Source: Plantago elongata (lineage: Eukaryota; Streptophyta; Magnoliopsida; Lamiales; Plantaginaceae). From it: a stretch of 64,000 nucleotides of DNA. The notes beneath the pieces are model-generated. The model was not told where the DNA came from, searched no databases, and worked only from the letters and a program-made list of their open reading frames with translations. Positions within the stretch are counted from its first letter, which is position 1. Each line of letters opens with the position of its first letter. Both the position numbers and the translations under genes were made by a program. The stretch is from assembly GCA_036897095.1 (NCBI GenBank), contig JAYMSP010000120.1, positions 1-64,000 on the forward strand. Reading direction: 5' to 3'. Of the stretch, positions 1 through 10,362 are shown in pieces.

Positions 1-500
1 GTGGACGGAGGAGAGAGACGGGGTGCAGGTGGGCGGAGGCGGAGCAAAGGGGGTGAAGGTGGACGGAGGAGATGAGACAAGGTGAAGGTGGGCAGACCGG
101 CAGAGTACAGAAGGTGTGGCGGAGGGGTGGAGTCATGGAGGGAGTCGTCGAGATCGATGGTGTAGGGAGGCGTCAGAGTCGGTGGTGGAAGGAGGCGGTC
201 GTCGATTTGGAGAGCGGCTGTCATAGGAGGAGAGGAGAAGGGGTGACTGACTGCTGATTGATTTTGGGGCTAGGGTTGTGGAGGAAAGTAGGTATATATT
301 GGTTAAATTCGGTCTTGATCGGTCCAACACGCAGTTTTTCGTTATTTAGCCCGGACCGGACCGAGGACCGAAAAATACAAAATTACAATACCGAGGACCG
401 GACCTAGTCGGTTTAGGGCTGGTCCGAAGACCGATTTTGCAATCTGGTTAGGGTCGGTATTTCGGTCCGGTTCTATTTCTGCTCACTCCTACTCCGTGGT
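1..500 (-). mobile_element. hAT-like DNA transposon fragment (one end)
   Basis: The stretch from about 300 to 490 is full of GGTCCGG / CCGGACCGA subterminal motifs in both orientations. Read on the minus strand it begins near 490 with AGGAGTGAGCAGAAATAGAA and continues into GACC/CGG repeats, the layout I associate with Ac-like (hAT) ends in plants. Next to it, 1-260 is a GA-rich stretch that on the minus strand gives a proline/serine/arginine-rich open frame of about 65 codons, like the start of a decayed element ORF. No transposase domain is visible and the element is cut by the window edge, so the family assignment is an inference from the end motifs only. Confidence 0.45.
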
Positions 501-772
501 TGAAATTGTATATGAAATTACAATTCCTTGTACTTCATTGAAATGGAGATTATACCAGAGGTGGAGCTTCCATAAATGAAATTGGAATCATTGACATCTA
601 GAAATTAATTGTATGTTGTTAATCAGTATCTCTCCCGATTTCATTGGTCACTTTAAAGCAATAACACCCTATGTTTCAAGATTGAAAGATTTTATGAGAA
701 ACTATATATTCGAGAGAGATATGTCATAATATTCTGCAGTACTCAGTTGTTGTGATGTTCACTCTAAATATA

Positions 773-1115
773 TTACTACTACTTTCAATATTTACATAAA
801 CTAATCTCCATTTCTTGACAACAAAGTCTAGTTCGATTATAAGATGATTCACCCTCAATAAATAAGTCGAGAGTTTGAGTTACTACTACTTTCAATATTT
901 ACGATAAACTAATCTTCATTTCTTAACAACTCAACAAAGCGTAGTTCAGTTGGTAAGATGTTTCACCTCCAATAAATAGGTCGAGAGTTTGATTTACTAC
1001 TACTTTCAATATTTACGATAAACTAATCTTCATTTCTTGACAACTCAACGAAATGTAATTCTGTTGGTAAGACGCTTCATCTCTAATAAATAAGTTGAGA
1101 GTTTGAGTCACCGTA
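773..1115 (+). repeat. Three tandem tRNA-derived SINE-head units
   Basis: Three consecutive units begin at about 773, 880 and 993, with periods of 107 and 113 bp. Each starts TTACTACTACTTTCAATATT and ends in a GTCGAGAGTTTGA block. Within units two and three, TAGTTCAGTTGGTAAGA resembles a pol III A box, and the GTCGAGAGTTTGAGTC block resembles a B box, as in tRNA-derived plant SINEs. No long A/T tail or target-site duplication is obvious. Similar single heads lie near 2944-3030 and 37492-37575. Confidence 0.5.
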
Positions 1116-2648
1116 CGATTATAAAAAATAATAAAAACTAATCTTCATTCCTTTAAACAAGTGTATTATTATTCATATACTTAAACTCCACCTTCTCTAT
1201 TGCTGACACTTGTCTTAACAAAAGATTAGATGGCACCTTACGTGGATATCACTGGTCGAGTCATCATATATTCACACAACATTAAGCAAAAAGTCTCTTA
1301 ATATATATACTTTATATCATATATGGTGTCTCTTTAATCATAAGTATGATTTAGTGATATGTTCTTTCATTATCATTATTAATCATAAACACATCCAACT
1401 ATACTTATAGAGTAAGTCTCAACATGTTTATACTCATATTAGAAGACAAATGGACCGTTAAGATTCCATTTGAGATTATGACTAATATTGAAGACTTACA
1501 TTTAAAGTTAAATATACGTACGTATGTAAATTTGAGAAGTTGAATTCGTATTTTAAAGTTTATATCTAATTAATTTATCATCTTTAAAGAAGTTTTTTAA
1601 ATTTATCGAAGATAAAAAATATTATCGTCGTTCACGTAAAATAAAAAAATGGAAGAAATTATATATATTTATTAGTTAGTGTCGGGTGAAGTATTAGTCT
1701 TATGTTAGCTGTAAGAACACAGAGGCCACCCTAAGATAAGCTTATTAGGTAAAGAAAGATTATGATTAGTAGTAGATTAATCATTAATATATCAAAAGAT
1801 CAACTTTAACAAGATATAGCTTGCTTTGATCCCTCAGGTTAGCCTTTTCATTTTCCTTTCTGATTTCTGAAAGAAGGGAATGCTACACCGTTGATCTATT
1901 AACTTGTTTGATCGTAAAAAATTAAAGTGAATAACTTAATTGAATCGGGATGAAGTAAGTAGTATAATCCATTAATCCAAATAGAATGCAGAGAGAGTGA
2001 TATGATATGCTCGTAAGATCTCAACGAACAGTATACAAAAAGTTGAACAGTACAGTTTAAGCAATTTTGCTGTAGCTTCATTGACATTTGACAACACTAT
2101 AGCCATAACCTTTGTATACACTATGATCTATGACGGACTGATAGCTACTTGACAATATTGGAATCTCATGGGAAGGTTGGGGAAGAGATTTAATCCATAT
2201 ATTTATCAAAAGATTCAAAATTAAAATATAAGTTAATTCGCATAGTTGTTCATTTAATTGAATTTATATCAAAGCAGTCTGCTTATAAGCTGCAACCTAA
2301 CATACTTATGTTCAAAGATCTTATAAGTGGTTAATTAGTGTTAACTGTTAAACTAAGGTGTTACAATTTGAGTCACAATCTCCAAAAGCAAAATAAAGAG
2401 AACAATCGCCTAATGGCTTCAACTGTACACGAAGCCTTTATGCTTCAAAAGTGAGATGTTTCAACCACCTGTGTGTCTGCATTTGTCACCATTCACAAAC
2501 ACCTGCGGCAGCAGGCTCACTTACAAAAATTTCTCCGTCAGCACAGCGCTGCACATAAAAAAAATTCGAAAATATCCGATTTCAAATTCAGATAAAGTTT
2601 GTACTCGACTGGGATTATGTAATGTACGGATTGGAAGATGAAAAGGAT
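1116..2648. other. AT-rich intergenic stretch, no gene seen
   Basis: Both strands carry only short, stop-interrupted frames. The longest is about 60 codons and has no recognisable domain. Homopolymer and TATA-like runs are frequent. I see no tRNA, no tandem array and no convincing promoter. The SINE tail (ATTATAAAAAATAATAAAAA at about 1118-1137) may end the array described just upstream. Confidence 0.5.
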
Positions 2649-2658
2649 GAAAAATAGG

Positions 2659-2730
2659 AGGTCCTACCGGGAGTCGAACCCAGGTCGCTGGATTCAAAGT
2701 CCAGAGTGCTAACCACTACACCATAGAACC
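2659..2730 (-). tRNA. tRNA-Gln (UUG)
   Basis: The minus strand folds into a 72-nt cloverleaf. The acceptor stem GGTTCTA pairs with TAGGACC. The D arm contains the A box TGGTGTAGTGGTTAGCA, and the anticodon arm is CTGGA-CTTTGAA-TCCAG with anticodon TTG. The T arm contains GGGTTCGACTCCC. The sequence closely matches plant nuclear tRNA-Gln(UUG). A run of five T on the coding strand (2650-2654) follows within a few bases and would end pol III transcription. It has no intron and looks intact. Confidence 0.95.
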
Positions 2731-2806
2731 ACTTTGTTTTCTCTCTGTACACAATACAAATACAACCTTTCCACGCCGAGGTAAGTTCAGGTCCGCCACC
2801 AGTTGC

Positions 2807-2950
2807 TCAACCAGGATCAGCAGCGAACTTGATTTTCTTCAGCGGCGGCGAATGGCGGTGGACCGGTGGCCCTTCTTGAACCGCTTCAATCGTCAATCTT
2901 GGTCCATCGCCGACCTCTTCTATTATCTTCAGATGTGGATCGACAACGAA
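2807..2950 (-). pseudogene. Coding-like 47-codon fragment, unrecognised
   Basis: Between the tRNA-Gln gene and a SINE head there is a GC-richer island. On the minus strand it keeps one open frame of 47 codons ending in TGA, with amino-acid composition typical of a real protein (segments FVVDPHLKIIEEVGDG and PPLKKIKFAADPG). There is no start codon at its head and no partner exon that I could find. It could be a captured gene fragment inside a mobile element, or chance. I do not recognise the family. Confidence 0.25.
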
Positions 2951-3030
2951 GCGCAACTTAATTTATAAGTCCCTTCACCTCTAATCAATAGGTCAAAGGT
3001 TCGAGTCACACATTTACCATTTAAGAAAGT
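2944..3030 (+). repeat. Single degenerate SINE head
   Basis: This segment resembles the tandem SINE-head units at 773-1115: an ACGAAGCGCAACTTAATTTA region in place of the A box, CTTCACCTCTAATCAATAGG in the middle, and GGTTCGAGTCAC as a good B box. It is a lone copy with no clear tail. Confidence 0.4.
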
Positions 3031-4247
3031 AAAAATTCTTTAGATTTGAATCTATTTGATTGAAGATCTACAAAGTATTTGCAATTCTGATGGAAATATT
3101 CTGCCCAATTCGAGTCAAAGTCCACAAGTCATACCTATATCGTCCGACATAAAACTCATAACTCTCGATTACAAAGGGGTTTTTTTTTAGAGATCACTTA
3201 TAATCACGTCAATTTGATTAAAAGTACATATTTAATTTTTTTATTTTAAATTAGAATCTTTTTTCAAATAATCCGATTAAATATTTTGTAGAGATGTGTG
3301 AAGAATATTCATATTAAATTCATTATTATCATGTGCATTGTGTCATTCTCATTCATTCTCATACTTTATTCACTACATCTCTTACTACTTATTCAGTCAT
3401 CTCGTAAAATTTATGCACATAAAAAGTTGAATTGGATACCAATTGTCTATTTATTCTTTGGAATCCATACAATCACAAGAAGTTTTCAATTAATTATTAA
3501 CAATAAGTTTGGCAACAAGAGCAATGACCTATCATGAGATGTACATCGGGCTTGGTTTGTTGGAGTGGTTTGTAAGACGTGCTTACCAAATTTCTGCTGT
3601 TATTGGGTTGTAAAGTCCTTTTCTATATCATATACCTTTCAATACTCTCCTAACAAATCATACTCCCATTCTTTATAAGCTTCTTCCTACCTACTCAAAA
3701 GGCATATCACCTAATTACCACACTAACCTTCTCCTAATGTCACCCTCTTCCTATGAACTAGCGGAGCCTTAGTCGACATCAGGGGCGGACCCAGAAAATG
3801 ACTAATGATTATGAATACATACATATACGACCATAGCTAATTCACGAAATCTTGAAATAGCGAAACTTTCCGCGAGGGGTTAGTTTGGTCATTTCACAAA
3901 CATTAATTATAACAGACAATATGACCCTACTTTAAGCAATAATAGCCAGGTTTGTTAATTACCTCATTAAGATAATACTTTTCTAAGCAATATTCCTAAT
4001 CATTTATCATCATAATGAAGGACAATTATAATCCCTCTTGGTGAGTTCTTTTTCCAATTGTTTACTAATCCACTAAAACTCCTTTAAGAAACAGAACAAA
4101 GACATACCTGTACACAAACAGAACATGCTAGACATGTTGTGTTGACAAGGAAGAGTGAATTATCAGCTTCAGTTTCTCTCATCCATACTCTTCTCCTACA
4201 TATGTTCATTTTTTCTGTTTCTAACGGCAACGGACCTCAAATCGGAG
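3031..4247. other. Intergenic stretch with one transposon-end motif
   Basis: No convincing gene is seen. A 79-codon hydrophobic frame at 3298-3537 has no recognisable domain and lies in AT-rich DNA. At 3780 the string CAGGGGCGGACCCAGAAAAT resembles the CAGGGGCGGG end of the insertion in the second bHLH gene (12125-12134, opposite orientation), which suggests a short related DNA element starting here. I could not find its other end. Confidence 0.35.
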
Positions 4248-5446
4248 ATGGATTGTTCCATATGCACTTCGTTGCCGTATATTCTGAGGCCTCCAAGAAA
4301 TACAATCTGTGGAGCTTGTTATGAAGGAGCCAGAAGCATAATCGCTCTGACGAACAAGCATGATAATGAGAAGACGAGCGAGAAACCAAGTAATAACTTA
4401 GTTTCTACGACGAAGGTACATTGTTTTTATGTATTGATCATTCTTGTTTATCAACTCTATAATGCATATAACTCTATTTCCTTTAGGCTCATTCTAGTAT
4501 GGATAATTGTCTTGCTAACAAAATCTTGAGGCCTCGGGTTTTGCCAACTGATATACATTCATAGGCTCAATTTAGTACTACAACTTAATCACCATTGCAT
4601 CTTATTAGATCCAAACAGGGGAATATTGAGTTACTTTAGCTGTGAATTGTGACTATGGAGAATCATTTTCCTCTCACTTTATGAATCATTATTGATCATG
4701 TCTCAGGGATTTACAAATGCGTTGAAATGGGTGAAGGAGATGAAAGAAATGGAAGACGAGTTAAACGGAAAGATAAGTTACTTAGGTGGTTTTGTTGGTG
4801 CATTTAGGGAACAAATTCACACTGATATTCAGCTCAGGCCTGGAAATAATGGCCCCTCTATACCTGCACATAAGGCATTACTGGTAAGTAAGAAAACTAT
4901 ATATATCCTCTCATTATGAGCCTTACGTGACATTCTCATTATAGTGATGTGCAAAAGATTCAAAATTAACTAGTGTATAATATCTAGGCGGCAAGATCAG
5001 TTATTTTCAGGAACATACTGGATGCAGATACATGCAAAGCTCCAGCAAGTGACACAATTACATTTCCAGAACTGAACCACGAAGAACTTGAATCGTTGCT
5101 AGAGTTCCTATACAGTGGACATCTTCCCAAAGAAAGGGTGGAGAAACATGTCTACGCTCTCTCAATTGCAGCAGATAAGTATGAAATCCCGTTCCTGCAG
5201 AAGTTCTGCGAGCATCAGATGCTTGGATCCTTGAACTCGTCTAACGCGCTTGATATCTTGGAAGTATCAGATACATGTTCAAACCAGTCACTGAAAGAGA
5301 CTGCATTGAATTTCATTGTTAGGAATATGGAAGATGTAGTTTTCTCTGCCAGATTTGATGCTTTTGCACTTAAGAATCCTCATTTAACTGTACAGATTAC
5401 CAGGACATCATTCTTAGACATAAAGAATAGAAGAACCGGGATTTGA
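4248..5446 (+). CDS. BTB/POZ domain protein (At3g56230-like)
   Basis: Three coding exons, 4248-4415, 4707-4883 and 4988-5446, all join in phase 0 with GT-AG borders and give 267 residues. The start is the ATG opening MDCSIC, because the N-terminus carries two CxxC pairs (C3/C6 and C22/C25) in ILRPPRNTICGACYEGAR, as in Arabidopsis At3g56230. The longer upstream frame is mostly hydrophobic leader and is not needed. A BTB/POZ fold follows at about residues 95-210 (motifs IPAHKALLAARSVIFRNIL, LLEFLYSGHL and YALSIAADKYEIPFLQKFCE), then a short BACK-like helical tail. BTB proteins of this type are thought to be dimeric adaptors, many for CUL3 E3 ligases, but substrates are unknown. The next gene downstream is the bHLH-like pair, which matches Arabidopsis gene order. 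Confidence 0.88.
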
Positions 5447-8430
5447 ATTCGAATTATTAATTCTTTTACTATGTGACTTATGTTTTATCTGTTCTTTCTT
5501 TCATTCTTTGCTAGCTCCTTAATTAACTATCAAACTTGATCTCCAGTAGAAGCTAAATTATCTGGACCAGAATGATATAAACTGGAAATTTAAGGATCAG
5601 CCTGCAAGTATAATTTTTCAAGTATTGGAGGATTTGTATTATAAATATGCAAAGGACAGGGACTCACTTGTGATAGTATACAGTTTGATGATTTAGCGAC
5701 TATAGTTCAACAGTTCGTCTAAACTCGCGCTTCCACTTACTGCCAGAAAATAGCTTTGGTACGTTTATTAACCTAATTGAGCTTGTACCATTACTATCGA
5801 AACTTGTACCTCCCAATTTTGTAACAAACAGACCGTTCAGGATTTGGTGCAAACTATGCGTATAATTTGGGGGCAAATTTATTAATTGGAGATGGTTGAT
5901 CGAAAAAAATCAAACTGTTTAACTGAAGCGGAGGAAATATTATATAATTTTCGTCTCCTGAAATGATGATATGATGTAACCATCAATTATATAGATTCCG
6001 TTTTAAAGATTCTACAATCTTCTTTTACGGAGCTATCAAGTGACTTAAGAAGCCATAGCTAGTTAGCTAGCTAGGTTTCTGTTACACCCTTGAGCTATAA
6101 TGGAAATACGAACATATAAAGAGAAGAAATCACGCGGAAACAGAAGAAATGGGAATGGATTTGAGATGATGAAAGATCAATTTAGGAAGTATAGCTAGAA
6201 CATTCGCAATCATACCGAAGGAATTTAAATCTGCATATAGTTATACTACTGGAAATAGAAAGCAATGGCTAGTCTAACATACCAAATTAAAGTGTACGGA
6301 TTACAGAGAGTGATGAGTGTGACAAATATACTGACTTAATCAGAAATACTCAGAGTTCAATCAGTGAAAGGCAGGGATCAGCAGGGGTTGGATTTATTCG
6401 AAATAGACTCAGATGATATACTATATAGTACTTCAGCTAGCAGATGATGTCTTATTTCAGTAGCCATTGGATTTCTCACTGATGGACGGTCCAGATGCTT
6501 TAATTAAGCTGTTGTCGTCTGTGCATCATCGGAATCAGGGATTACATTCCCAAATTGGCGGTCTGGAACATCTGGAACGTCCAAACCTCTAAGAACGTCA
6601 CATGGACTATCTTGCACACCATATTTCTCTATAGGGTTCTTGACTGTCTTCTTCACAGTTCCTGGTGTGGCTGATACGGGCTTATAAACAGTTTCGCTCC
6701 AGTTCTTGATCGCATTTGAAATTGCCCGTTTCACCATCTGGGCATCAATGATTTCTTCATCTTCATCATTCTGTAATGATCATAAAATTGAATTAGTCCA
6801 AATGACTCTTTTCAAAAGAAAATTATCATAACATGACTAGTAACTAGCATGAGCTAGCTGTGAAATAACATGCATTCCAGGCACAAAGTGAGCATTGATC
6901 ATTAAATTGCTCACTTCTCCAAGTGCTTGTAAATGGAAAAATTCAGCACAAGAAACCCTAGCTTCAAGCACATTTAGTCCAAGCTCTTCAAATGTTTCGA
7001 ATATGGAAACCAGTAGACCGGGGCAAGTACTCCTTGATTGAACATTTACGGAGAATCTCTTTTCTAGCTGTTCGACTGTTACTTCCTGCACAACAAAAAA
7101 GGTATGTCTGGAAAATTATTGCCTCGACTAGTATTCCGTCTGTAATTCACATTGATCATGCACATATGCTAATGCATGAAGTTGTTGAGTGTATTTACAC
7201 CAACATTAATCAATAATGGTCCAATTATATATGAATGACGAGGTATCAAAATGTCATCGGTGTAATTAAAACATGTACTTGAAAACTAGGGTTGGAATTA
7301 TTACAGGCCAGAGGTCCTGATCTCTTAATCTTTCCAAGTCTGCAACGTCTTTTTTCAAGATTTCGACTTTTTCCTGCAACTCTTTGATGTAATGTGATGC
7401 ATCAACTATGATTGAGGACTTGTTCATCTGTCAATGCAGTAGTAAAATCATTGTAAGCACACTTGACTTTAGCCAAAAAAATTAAAGGCGCGGAGAAACG
7501 CAAGTTAGTAGATGGCAAATTAGGACGGGAATTAGCAAGAATTACAGCATGAGATTTGGTGATGGAACGAAGAAGTTGCAGTTTATCATGAGAAACTGAT
7601 TCTCTCTTGTTCTCTTTGGAAACCATGTTGCTTGATTAATCTGCTTCACCTTTAAGTTGCTAATTTCAGCTCATTTATGGAGTTCTCTGTAAGACTCTAG
7701 CCTTGTAATTTTGATGAAGTGAAGTCATTTTGAAGGCTATTTAAAGGCTAGTGAATAAGTTTTCCACTCATAGATTAATATCAAAATTTGATTTCTTCAC
7801 ATGCACCAAGACCCCACTCTCCTTTAAGTTATAATTCCTCGCCCGTCTTAAACTTCTCAAATATTTTTTAGGTTAAAAAATATAAGACAAGAGTACTTTT
7901 TAATAAAATAATGAGATAAAAGTACTTTTATTTATAACTGAGTGACATGTAATGTAATTTTGAACTATTGAATAAATATTTTAATATTAGAGCTAAAAAT
8001 AATACAGATGAAAAGGAGAAGCTTTAATCGGGACAATAAAAATGACAAAGTGAAAAGCTTAGAACGAAACGGAGAAAGTATAATTTATTTTCTAAATAAA
8101 ATATATATCTAATTATTGGTCTTAGAGACTAACATATTTTCATCACTAAAATTTTCAGTTATAATTAAAATCTTTAAAAGAAATGTTAATTGCAATTAAC
8201 CAATTTAGACTTGTTTTGTCTTAAATTCCAAAATACTTCTCATTCCATTCCAACTAAATTTTAATCCATACTTATTTCATTTTGAATAATATATAATTAA
8301 TTAATTAAATAATTTTCGCTCCGTTTTAATGGATTATAAACCATTGTTAACTTGTAGTTGTATTCACAAGTGCCTTTTCATATTTCACATGACTTGCAAT
8401 TAGCAATTAGTGTGATGTATTATATTTGGT
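5447..8430. repeat. Segmental duplication, left copy (bHLH unit 1)
   Basis: DNA from just after the BTB stop codon through the first bHLH gene and its promoter is related to 9290-12990. Matching landmarks are CTAGCTCCTTAATTAACTAT at 5511 against 9348, GGACAGGGACTCACTTGTGA near 5654, the CCATAGCTAGT block near 6050, all four bHLH exons, and the ATTTAAAGGCTAGTGAATAAG promoter block near 7739. Limits are approximate and the copies have diverged in non-coding DNA. The left end falls within tens of bases of the BTB stop, so only the bHLH unit was duplicated. Confidence 0.7.
6504..7626 (-). CDS. Atypical bHLH-like protein with ACT-like domain, copy 1
   Basis: Four coding exons (7626-7546, 7427-7305, 7085-6915, 6770-6504) join in phase 0 and give 213 residues. 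Exon 1 encodes the short basic/helix-1 part (KLQLLRSITKSHA) and exon 2 the loop and helix 2 (SSIIVDASHYIKELQEKVEI). Exon 3 is an ACT-like dimerisation fold (EVTVEQLEKRFSVNV to FHLQALGE). Exon 4 opens with EIIDAQMVKRAISNAIKNWS. This exon plan and sequence match the plant bHLH-like regulators At2g40435/At3g56220, which are about 155 residues. The basic region is much reduced, so direct E-box binding is doubtful. The oddity is a 61-residue tail after NWSET that the second copy and the Arabidopsis proteins lack. Confidence 0.85.
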
Positions 8431-8452
8431 GAATGCCACATCTCATATAGCA

Positions 8453-8580
8453 CTGTTTGATATATAATGTAAATTGACAAAACTCAAATTAAATTAGTAA
8501 AGTTCAATTTAAATTAACTGTTTTGTATAAAAATAAAAATTTGAATTGAATTTTATCAATTCAAATTGTATACAGAATAG
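8453..8580. mobile_element. Near-palindromic MITE, copy A
   Basis: An AT-rich element of about 128 bp whose ends are inverted copies: CTGTTTGATATATAATGTAA on the left and CAAATTGTATACAGAATAG on the right. The interior repeats AAATTGA / TCAATTT so the whole unit can fold back on itself. Three more members lie at 35956-36068, 36392-36500 and 63018-63147. It carries no coding capacity, which fits a small non-autonomous DNA element. Confidence 0.5.
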
Positions 8581-10362
8581 TAAATGCAATTAATCAAACT
8601 AGTACTGTAGCACATGTTTCTCATCTCCCCTGTGTACAATGATGAATTAAACGGGGGCCAAAAGATAGGAGGACTTTTGCGTGTGATGGATCAAATAAAA
8701 GATGTAGCCAGTAAGTAATGTGCCGCATGTGGAACTTTTGGACGCAAAAAGAGTTACGGTTTTGATGTAGATGGCTCGTCCCAACATGTATCCTATGTTC
8801 TAACAACTAGGAACTAGCTAGCTAGCTAGGTTTCCCACTTATTATGTTAGTGCAACCGACGAGATGATTGGTCACATATGAACCATATGATGTTTCGTGT
8901 ATATGAGACGAACTAATCAATGCTGAGGTGATTTCACCTTGTTTCATTAGGTAGTTTTTATGATAATTAATAAGTTTGTTCGACGGATAAAAATAAGATA
9001 ATACGGAATTATGTACGAATCATGTGAGTGATTCTCTTCTTAATCTTATTATGAAAGGATATTTTTAGGCTAATGGTGTTTACTGAGTGTGTTTTGGTGT
9101 CCTCATCAATTACCATTTGATCAAGATGAAATGATTTGATTATAATAAATATGTATGGTTAATGTCAATAAGTTTTGGAAGAAAACGATGACAAATTTTG
9201 CAAATAAATTTAGTAGCTCGTTTTGCCCAATATATATAATTCCGTTCTTTAACATAAGTAAGATAAGTTTCGAAAATTTAAAAGTTCAAATTTGTAATTT
9301 GTTTACTATGAGGCTTATGTTCATGATGTTAGCATGTTCTTTCTTTGCTAGCTCTTAATTAACTATCAAATTTGATCCCCAGTAGAAATTAAATTATCTT
9401 GACCAGACTGAAAGACTTGGAAATTTGAGGATCGACCTGCAAGTAGAATTTTCAAATATTGGAGGACTTATTTTATAAATATGGAAAATGACAGGGACTC
9501 GCTTGTGATAATACAGTGTACTGCATTAGAGCCAGTTCGTTTAATCTCGCATCTTTCCCGCTAGAAAGCGCATTTGCTTCGTACGACACCTTAACCTAAT
9601 TGGGCTTGTACTATTACCATCGAAACTTGTACCTTCCATTTTGTTTTAAACAAACAGTTGGTTCTGTTTGATCTTCCCGCTCCAACACAGATTTAAACTA
9701 CTAGATGTTCTTCGTCTACAAATTAATTTTGCCAATCAATAAAATTGTTTCTCGATCAGTTCTGTGATCTGTACATATACAGATTGAAGCTTGCTGGCAT
9801 TGAATTATTCGATCATTAAATTATTTAAAATCACAATTCCGCTGTCAAACTGAGGACGATACAATCTGTCGAAGATCTTCTCCAGACTCAATTCTGGATT
9901 TACTTTGTTCTCGAAATTTAATTCGAACTCCAGTTAGCATGTATTGAGTTTGCAGTGAATAAAATTATCTGGTGCATTTTATCTCTTGGAAAATCAGTTT
10001 GCCAAGAGATCAGTTTGCAATTGCATTTATCTAATAAAGAATTTCTACAGCAATAATGCTGTGAGATTGTGGCCTTCTGATTCATTAAACTAATGTTTCT
10101 ATATATAGCAATGAGATCACTAGGTACAGCCTAATATAGAAATTCTTTAGAACAGTTGCACATTACATATATCACAAGAAATTGAATACCAATTACATAA
10201 TAATTTCCATGAGTTGATGAACCAGATATTTGCTGTTAATCATCAACGATATATAGCTACCACATTCAAAATTCAGTGATCTTCGATCACGGTTATTAAG
10301 TAACTTATAAACCCATAGCTAGTCATGTCCTTGCTTGATTGGTCTTAATCTTGTCCGTTTAG

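Noticed and set aside
3298-3537. 79-codon hydrophobic frame
   Set aside because: Repetitive I/L/F-rich translation of AT-rich DNA; no signal peptide logic or homologue.
4155-4247. Longer N-terminus for the BTB protein
   Set aside because: The extra residues are a hydrophobic leader not expected for a BTB adaptor, and the family starts MDC(S/C)IC as I remember it.
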